This document shows positions 14,960-20,747 of a stretch of 20,747 nt of DNA, piece by piece. The DNA is from JBIOHJ01 sp044448905 (GTDB lineage: Bacteria > Bacteroidota > Bacteroidia > AKYH767-A > OLB10). Positions within the stretch are counted from its first letter, which is position 1. Every line of letters begins with the position of its first letter. The notes below the pieces were generated by a model. The model saw only the letters and a list, made by a program, of their open reading frames with translations. It did no database searches and was not told the DNA's origin. Both the position numbers and the translations under genes were made by a program. The stretch is from the NCBI GenBank assembly GCA_044448905.1, contig JBIOHJ010000056.1, positions 1-20,747 on the forward strand, written 5' to 3'.

Positions 14960-17083
14960 TTACAATGAAATTACTTTTCCCTTGTCCGAGATACTTTCAA
15001 GCACTTTAAAAGTTGCGAGGGTGGATAAATAAATATCATCAAATGAAATAGGGGAGGGCTTACCTGTTTTTATTGCATCGGCAAAAGCTGCAATTTCATT
15101 TTTATGTCCTTTATCCTGGGTTTCCGAAAAAGTAGTTTTGCCTTTTCCGAATACATCAAGCTTTTTGAAGTCATTACAGATTGCAACTTTTCCAGAGCCA
15201 TATATTTCAAAGTATTCTTTTGAAATATTTTTATTTCCATTTGAAAAATAAGAAATAGCGGCAATGCTGCCATTGGCAAATGAAAGATTTATAATTAGCG
15301 AATCATCAAGGTTAAGTGAATCGGATAATGAATTTGCAGATACGCTTGTGATTTTAGCTCCGGCAAGATGCATACACAAATCTATAAAGTGACAAACTTC
15401 ACCCAAGATGCGCCCTCCACCCGTTTCCGGATTATGAATCCAGTGATCTTTAGGAACCACACCGGCATTAATGCGGCATAGTATTGATTTAGGCATGCTG
15501 TCATCAAATACATTTTTTATTTTCTGAGTCATCGGTGCAAACCTCCTGTTAAAGCCCAGCATAAGTCGCGCATTGTTTTTAACATAAGCTGAGCGGATAT
15601 TTTCCAACTCATCTAACGTAAGGCATAACGGCTTTTCGACAAAGACATTTTTTCCTTTTTCAAGGCTTTTCAAAACATAGCCGGCATGTGTATCATGACG
15701 CGTAGCAATGAAAATGGTGTTTACATCTTTATCATTTATAACTTCATCAGCATTGCCTGATGCTCTGGCAAAACCATATTTGTCTGCCAGATTGCGGGCA
15801 TTATGAGGGCGTGCTGTTGCAATATTTACAAAGCTTCCCATTCCCTTTAATGCAGGTAAAAGAAAATTCTGACCGAAAGAACCTGCTCCAACTAAACCAA
15901 TGTTCATATCAGCAGCATTAACTTTTTTATCTGCGATAAGAACAGATTTTTTTACTTCTTTATTCAAATCATATTTTAATGCAATTCCCAGGAAGGGCTC
16001 TGACTTTTCAAGAATTAAATCATAAGCTTTGCCGGCATTTTTAAAATCAAAAGTATGTGTGAGAATATTCTGAAGATTAATTTTTTGTTCAGCAAGCAAA
16101 TCAACAAAAGCCTGCATGTTGCGGTTTTCAGTCCATCGAACATAACCATAAGGATAATCAATTCCCTGTTCTTCATACTCTGAATCGTAGCGCCCGGGAC
16201 CATACGAACATGACATGCGCAGATCCAGTTCTTTCTTAAAATAATTTGAACGCTTAAACCCGGTGGGAACACCCCCAACAATTATAACTTTTCCTTTTTG
16301 CCTGCAAAGCGAGCCGGCTAAATCTACAGGGTCGGTTGAGTCGGTGCCTGCAGTAATGATAACCGCATCACATCCATGCCCGTTTGTGTATTGCAAAATC
16401 CTTTGCTCTAAATCATCTGCCTGTCTTGAAATGGCAACGCTGCATCCGTTAATTTTCGCAAATTCAACCATCTTTTCATCTACATCCACACCAATGGTTT
16501 TTATTCCGGCAGCATTTAATAATTGAATGGTGAGTTGCCCGACAAGCCCTAATCCTATCACTGTACAGTTTTCACCAAGCCGTAAATCAGCCTGGCGGAC
16601 TCCCTGCATGGCAATGGCGCCTATCGTTGTAAATGCTGCATCGTTTGGTGAAACCCGTTTATCAACTTTTACACATAGATTTACAGGCACTGCCACCACT
16701 TCCGCATGATTGGCTGTATTGCCTCCGCAGGCAACAAAGTCACCGACATTGAAATTTGTTACATCATCGGCAACAGCAATTACTTCACCAGCGCAGCTGT
16801 AACCTAATGTTACGGGGGTATCTAATTTATTCATCACCATACGGTATGTATCCTTCAGACCAAAAGTGCGAGCCGCATCCAGCACTTTTTTTACTTCCTC
16901 TTTACGTGCTTTTGCTTTTCCTATGTAACCAAGCCTTGAATCTTTAACAGTCTTTCCTTCGGTGCCCGAGCTGATTATGGAATAATAATTCCGTACCAAA
17001 ATACTTCCTTTTAAAAGTGCCGGAAAAGGCACTTCAACCAGCTGCATGATGCCGTTTTTTAAACTTTGTGTAAGTTGTTCCAT
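14960..17083 (-). CDS. Bi-domain oxidoreductase (MDR fused to Gfo/Idh/MocA)
   Basis: This 707-residue fusion joins two NAD(P)-dependent oxidoreductases. Residues 1 to about 370 are a medium-chain dehydrogenase with the nucleotide-binding motif GLGLVGQ (177-183) and acidic D200/D202. The catalytic zinc ligands are missing: the usual Cys region reads SSGTEG (38-43) and the usual GHE reads GYS (94-96). From about 393 a complete Gfo/Idh/MocA domain begins (MNIGLVGAGSFGQ, 393-405), with VEKPLCL (482-488) and the substrate-side GGGRILGEVCHFIDLCMH (556-572). The Gfo/Idh/MocA part probably oxidises, reduces or epimerises a sugar or nucleotide sugar; the substrate is unknown. It is the first gene of the polysaccharide operon, with a candidate promoter 18 bp upstream of the start, and is followed after 7 bp by the barrel protein. 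The same fusion is known from other envelope-polysaccharide clusters. Confidence 0.9.
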   Translation of the reverse strand: MEQLTQSLKNGIMQLVEVPFPALLKGSILVRNYYSIISSGTEGKTVKDSRLGYIGKAKARKEEVKKVLDAARTFGLKDTYRMVMNKLDTPVTLGYSCAGEVIAVADDVTNFNVGDFVACGGNTANHAEVVAVPVNLCVKVDKRVSPNDAAFTTIGAIAMQGVRQADLRLGENCTVIGLGLVGQLTIQLLNAAGIKTIGVDVDEKMVEFAKINGCSVAISRQADDLEQRILQYTNGHGCDAVIITAGTDSTDPVDLAGSLCRQKGKVIIVGGVPTGFKRSNYFKKELDLRMSCSYGPGRYDSEYEEQGIDYPYGYVRWTENRNMQAFVDLLAEQKINLQNILTHTFDFKNAGKAYDLILEKSEPFLGIALKYDLNKEVKKSVLIADKKVNAADMNIGLVGAGSFGQNFLLPALKGMGSFVNIATARPHNARNLADKYGFARASGNADEVINDKDVNTIFIATRHDTHAGYVLKSLEKGKNVFVEKPLCLTLDELENIRSAYVKNNARLMLGFNRRFAPMTQKIKNVFDDSMPKSILCRINAGVVPKDHWIHNPETGGGRILGEVCHFIDLCMHLAGAKITSVSANSLSDSLNLDDSLIINLSFANGSIAAISYFSNGNKNISKEYFEIYGSGKVAICNDFKKLDVFGKGKTTFSETQDKGHKNEIAAFADAIKTGKPSPISFDDIYLSTLATFKVLESISDKGKVISL

Positions 17084-17100
17084 CTGTCCTTATTGGAAGG

Positions 17101-17108
17101 CAAAAATA
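17101..17108 (-). promoter_or_regulatory. Candidate -7 element for the polysaccharide operon
   Basis: On the minus strand this reads TATTTTTG, a TAnnTTTG match 18 bp before ATG 17083. No -33 TTG stands out, and the region is AT-rich, so the match could be chance. Confidence 0.35.
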
Positions 17109-17159
17109 CTTTAAAAGAAATTATCAGTATTTAATAATCGGGAGTGATGAGAAGGAACC

Positions 17160-17167
17160 TAACTTTG
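17160..17167 (+). promoter_or_regulatory. Candidate -7 element for the lipoprotein gene
   Basis: TAACTTTG matches TAnnTTTG and ends 17 bp before ATG 17185. This gives a very short leader, as is common in the phylum. The polysaccharide operon diverges from the same 101-bp gap. Confidence 0.4.
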
Positions 17168-17184
17168 CGAGGTTAATTAGTATC

Positions 17185-18606
17185 ATGAAGTATACGATTT
17201 TTGTTTTTATGGTAATTGCAGTGACCACCTCCTGCAAACCGGAAAAGAAAGTAAAGATTCATCCCGAAATTGAAGAAGCTCCTGTAGTGGGGGGCTATGA
17301 TATTTCTTTTAATGCAGGAAGAATTTACAATTCGGTGGTATGCCGGAATGATGTGTCACAATCGTACGCATTGTATCTTCCTCCGGATTATGACACTGCC
17401 AAAACATTTCCTGTAATTTATTTTATTGACCCGCATGCCGATGGTTTAATGCCGGTAACAAAATATAAAACGCTTGCCGAAAAATTTCATTTCATTTTTG
17501 CGGGTTCCAATAATTCTAAAAACGGGAATACCCTGGAAACAAATGCTGCGTTTATTAATAATGTGATTGAAGATGTGAGACATAGGTTTTCAGTTGATGA
17601 CAGGCAGCAGTATGTGGCAGGATTTTCGGGCGGCTCGCGGGTGGCTTCGTTCATTGCGCTCAATTCGGGTGAAATAAGAGGAGTGATTGCGATGGGAGGA
17701 GGAATGGTGAAGATCGAAAAAACAACTTCATCTGGATTTTATTATATCGGAATTGCCGGCTTGGAAGATTTCAATGCTACTGAAATGATTTCACAGAAAG
17801 AATTGTTTAGCCGGATAGGATTGAAAAATGATTTTTTAATGTTTGATGGAAAACATGAATGGTGCCCGGTGGATATTTTGAATACTGTAATTACCGGGTT
17901 GCAATTTGATGCGATGCAGAAAAAAATAATTCCTTATGACAAAGCAATGGTTGAGAATTTTATTGTGGAAAGTAACCGAAAGGTTAATGAGTTGAAAAAG
18001 AAAAATCAATTGACAGAGTTGAATGATTATTATTCGTTGGAAATAAATTTTCTGAAGGGGCTTGCGGATGTGGAAAAACTTACGGTTGAAAAACTTGAGC
18101 TTGAAAATTCGGGTAAGTATATTAAAGCAAAAGAAGAAAAAGCGAATGCAGAAGCCAGAGAAACTGTTTTGAAAGAACAATATGCACAATTGTTTTTGGA
18201 AAAAAATTCCGGATGGTGGAGCGATGAAATAAAAATGCTGCAGAAGAAAGCCGATAAAGCAAAGAATGAAAACGAAAGGCTGCTTTACAAACGCGTGATT
18301 AATTATCTCAGTTTAGTGGCGTATATGTATTCCGACCACAGCATTAAAAACAATGACCTTGATGGAGCAAACCGCTTGCTGGATATTTATAAAATGATTG
18401 ACCCGCAAAATTCCGAGCATGCTTACCTGCATGCAAAAGTGGCTGCCAGGAAGAATGAAACCGAAACCGTTTTTACATTTTTAAATGAAGCAGTTGATTT
18501 GGGGTTTAAAGATTTGGAACGGCTGAAAACGGATAATGATTTTTATGTTTTGAAAAATAATTCTGAGTTTGCTAAAGTGGAGTTGAGGATAAGGCAAAGT
18601 AATTAA
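17185..18606 (+). CDS. Lipoprotein with alpha/beta-hydrolase domain and TPR-like C-terminus
   Basis: This 473-residue protein has a lipoprotein signal: a hydrophobic start and a lipobox-like TTSC with Cys17. It is probably anchored in the outer or inner membrane facing the periplasm. Residues about 40-245 look like an esterase-type alpha/beta hydrolase: YALYLPPDYD, PVIYFID, nucleophile Ser148 in GFSGGS (146-151), a possible acid Asp195 in GLEDF, and His224 in FDGKHEWCP. The second half is different: a charged helical stretch (about 255-345, many Glu/Lys, coiled-coil-like), then helix pairs resembling TPR units (ANRLLDIYKMIDPQNSEHAY, AVDLGFKDLERLKTDNDF). Substrate and partners are unknown. The tail may dock another envelope protein. 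It converges on the T9SS protein gene with a 14-bp gap. Confidence 0.75.
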   Translation: MKYTIFVFMVIAVTTSCKPEKKVKIHPEIEEAPVVGGYDISFNAGRIYNSVVCRNDVSQSYALYLPPDYDTAKTFPVIYFIDPHADGLMPVTKYKTLAEKFHFIFAGSNNSKNGNTLETNAAFINNVIEDVRHRFSVDDRQQYVAGFSGGSRVASFIALNSGEIRGVIAMGGGMVKIEKTTSSGFYYIGIAGLEDFNATEMISQKELFSRIGLKNDFLMFDGKHEWCPVDILNTVITGLQFDAMQKKIIPYDKAMVENFIVESNRKVNELKKKNQLTELNDYYSLEINFLKGLADVEKLTVEKLELENSGKYIKAKEEKANAEARETVLKEQYAQLFLEKNSGWWSDEIKMLQKKADKAKNENERLLYKRVINYLSLVAYMYSDHSIKNNDLDGANRLLDIYKMIDPQNSEHAYLHAKVAARKNETETVFTFLNEAVDLGFKDLERLKTDNDFYVLKNNSEFAKVELRIRQSN

Positions 18607-18620
18607 AACACCGCCTTGAT

Positions 18621-20747
18621 TCAATCAATTAAAATTTTCTTTCCGGCTGCTTGATTTCCGCCTGTGACTAAAATCAAATACATTCCGCGGCTGAGTTTCG
18701 AAACATCTATCTGTTTAGTTAAGATTCCTGATTGAGATATTAAATTTTCATGATAAACAGTTTGCCCCAATAAGTTTTTTATTTCCAAAATAAAATCCTG
18801 ATTTTTGTTTCCGGCATTAAAAGAAATATTTATAAAATCATTTGCAGGATTAGGATAAACAGACAATGAATTTGCGACTACTGAATTTTCATTTACCGGG
18901 TTAAACACAAACGGATATGGAAACGAACTTGCAGTGCATCCATTTGCATCGGTAATCACCACCGTATAATTTCCATTGATGGTTGCATTATAATTTTGAT
19001 TGGTTGCTCCGGCAATCAGGCTTCCGTTCAAATACCATTGATAAGTATTTCCAGGTGTTGACGAAAGTACATTCAGATTCTGTGAAATGACAGGCGCTGT
19101 AGGAGGGGAGTTAACCGTGATGTAATTCAAAAGCGTAATGGAATCATTTCCGTTTGCATTGGAAACAACCAAAGTCACATCAAAAGTTCCTGCAGTATTG
19201 TATGTGATGACAGGATTTTGCAGAGAAGAATTTGGAGGACTGCCGCCCGGGAAAATCCAGTTCCATGCAGAAGGAATCCCCGAAGTTAAATCAGTAAACG
19301 AAACAGAATTGCCTTCGCAAACCGAAACTGAACTTGCATAAAATCCGGCAACAGGTGCGGAAGTTGAGGTCGCATTCAGATTTATATTATCGAGATATAA
19401 AACATTTCCATAATGCCCGCGGTTCTGAAAAGATACCATCACATTTGACTGACCAATGTACGCACTCAAATCAACAGTATCCGTTCTCCATTGCGTTGAT
19501 GATGGCACAAAATAATTTGTATTGTCAGGTGCAGTAGCGAGCATAGTTCCACCTTTAGTATACTCCTGTGTGAAAGTAATTCCGCAATCGGTTGAAACGA
19601 GAATAGCCAGCGTATCAGTGTAAGAAGCATCATAACGCGCATACGCCACATCGAAAGTAAGCTGAGTTGAAGCGAGGTTCGTGAAATTATATTTCGGAGT
19701 TCGCAGCTCGTCATAAAATCCACTTACATCATAATCAAAATTATTAAAGCTGGTACACGAAGAACTTAGTCCAAAGCCTCCTGTTGTATTATCTTTTGCC
19801 CAAACAACATTATCATTTCCGACATCCACATTCTGCCAGTTGCTTGGAACAAATACTGCACCCTGGAATCCTTCAGCCAAAGGTAAAGCCTGCGCTGCGG
19901 TAACATTTATGAAAGGATTCTGCACAATTGTATTTGAGCCTGAAGTATTGGTTACAGTTAAAGTAACACTGTAAGTACCCGGTGTTGAATAGCTGATTAC
20001 CGGATTTTGCAATGTAGAAGAAGAAGGTGTGCCACCCGGGAAATTCCATTGCCATGAAAACGGTGTTCCGCTGCTGAGGTCAGTAAACTGGACTGCGGTT
20101 CCCGCGCATAAAATATTTTGTGAAGAGGAAAACGCAGCAACAGGTGCCAGCGAAGTATTTAAAGAAGATTCCCACACTCCACGCCCGTAATAGCTCACAC
20201 GTAAAACACTTGCCGATGTTCCGTTATTGTAAATCATAAAATCCGTGATGTCGGCAATGGTAGGAAGTCCGTTTGAATAATTCAGCCAGCTTGACATTGA
20301 ATTATTTTTATAGTAAACTCCTTTTGCAGTTCCTACATAAATTGATTCATCAGTCGAATACACATCATGAATAACCCGTATAATATTTACATTCGGAAGA
20401 TTGTAGGTAACATTTGCCCAGGTAACTCCTTTGTCATCCGAACGGTACACTTTGCTTCCGCACGAAACATAAACTACATTCGTATTATTAGCGATGGGAG
20501 CAATACTCGCCCAGCTTCCAACACCTATTGGTGTAGGGTAATTTACAAACGTAGGGGTGTTAAACTGGTTGGTTGCATCATCGCTGCGCCATAGCTGGTT
20601 AGCGGTTGTTACAACATAAAGCAAATTTGCATTGGCTGGATTAGAAGCCATGGCGCGTGCCTGCTGGTTAAAAGTAGAAATCGGAAACCAATACGGAATA
20701 CCGGAATATAAATTGTCAGTGCGGTACACATTCATGTTCTGTGCAAA
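18621..20747 (-). CDS. T9SS-secreted multidomain surface protein (partial, 5' end outside window)
   Basis: The frame is open to the right edge (four codons, F-A-Q-N, precede the Met at 20735), so the start lies beyond the window. Numbering from that Met, residues about 25-195 resemble sortilin/BNR-type propeller strands (KVYRSDDKGVTWANVTY, SIYVGTAKGVYY). PKD domain 1 is at about 197-279 and a choice-of-anchor or MAM-like jelly-roll domain at about 286-455 (FVPSNWQNVD, YLDNINL). PKD domain 2 is at about 461-543, and an Ig-like segment at 546-600 has YQWYLNG and VVITDANGC. A T9SS type A sorting domain is at about 624-704 (LSVYPNPANDFINISF, LSRGMYLILV, GKKILID). The tail sends the protein through the type IX system to the cell surface or medium. 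Any catalytic domain would be in the missing N-terminus. The two PKD domains are close copies (both with FTDL, FPGG, LQNPVI). Confidence 0.9.
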   Translation of the reverse strand, partial: FAQNMNVYRTDNLYSGIPYWFPISTFNQQARAMASNPANANLLYVVTTANQLWRSDDATNQFNTPTFVNYPTPIGVGSWASIAPIANNTNVVYVSCGSKVYRSDDKGVTWANVTYNLPNVNIIRVIHDVYSTDESIYVGTAKGVYYKNNSMSSWLNYSNGLPTIADITDFMIYNNGTSASVLRVSYYGRGVWESSLNTSLAPVAAFSSSQNILCAGTAVQFTDLSSGTPFSWQWNFPGGTPSSSTLQNPVISYSTPGTYSVTLTVTNTSGSNTIVQNPFINVTAAQALPLAEGFQGAVFVPSNWQNVDVGNDNVVWAKDNTTGGFGLSSSCTSFNNFDYDVSGFYDELRTPKYNFTNLASTQLTFDVAYARYDASYTDTLAILVSTDCGITFTQEYTKGGTMLATAPDNTNYFVPSSTQWRTDTVDLSAYIGQSNVMVSFQNRGHYGNVLYLDNINLNATSTSAPVAGFYASSVSVCEGNSVSFTDLTSGIPSAWNWIFPGGSPPNSSLQNPVITYNTAGTFDVTLVVSNANGNDSITLLNYITVNSPPTAPVISQNLNVLSSTPGNTYQWYLNGSLIAGATNQNYNATINGNYTVVITDANGCTASSFPYPFVFNPVNENSVVANSLSVYPNPANDFINISFNAGNKNQDFILEIKNLLGQTVYHENLISQSGILTKQIDVSKLSRGMYLILVTGGNQAAGKKILID

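Noticed and set aside
18590..18640. Terminator between the convergent lipoprotein and T9SS genes
   Set aside because: Only a very short AT-rich palindrome (TTGATTCAATCAA) is present, too weak to call a terminator.

Overview
The window looks like chromosomal DNA from a member of the Bacteroidota. The evidence is a type IX secretion (T9SS) C-terminal sorting tail (near 18621-18870), a large surface protein with repeats and a domain typical of that phylum, a probable Wzi-like outer-membrane barrel, AT-rich intergenic DNA, and several copies of the Bacteroidota -7 promoter element TAnnTTTG. The genus cannot be told from this sequence. No rRNA, tRNA, insertion sequence or CRISPR array was seen.

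Left part (1-5139). A secreted repeat protein on the minus strand runs off the left edge. It has seven 60-residue repeats, probably one seven-bladed propeller, and a one-base deletion in blade 1 breaks its frame. Next comes an unrecognised coiled-coil plus winged-helix-like protein (2526-3206). Its upstream region holds the most unusual feature here: 17 consecutive 21-bp units (3290-3646), each carrying TATCA or a near match at exactly the same phase. More TATCA/TGATA sites sit against the start codon, and one of them is in phase with the array. This looks like a helically phased protein-binding array, possibly for the adjacent protein. A thiolase (3837-5018) follows.

Middle part (5140-7884). 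A DEAD-box RNA helicase with a DbpA-type RNA-binding domain is followed 39 bp later by a SAM-dependent methyltransferase on the same strand.

Polysaccharide region (7891-17083, all minus strand). In transcription order: a fused MDR plus Gfo/Idh/MocA oxidoreductase, an alpha/alpha-barrel protein, a NodB-type deacetylase, a formyltransferase, a DUF354 putative glycosyltransferase, a sugar-phosphate transferase and a Wzi-like barrel. The first five are joined by a 7-nt gap or by 1-4 nt overlaps and read as one operon. Together they suggest synthesis, N-acyl modification and surface attachment of an envelope polysaccharide. No flippase or polymerase is visible, so the pathway must be completed elsewhere.

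Right part (17185-20747). A lipoprotein with an alpha/beta-hydrolase domain is followed convergently by the C-terminal two-thirds or so of a T9SS-secreted multidomain protein that runs off the right edge.
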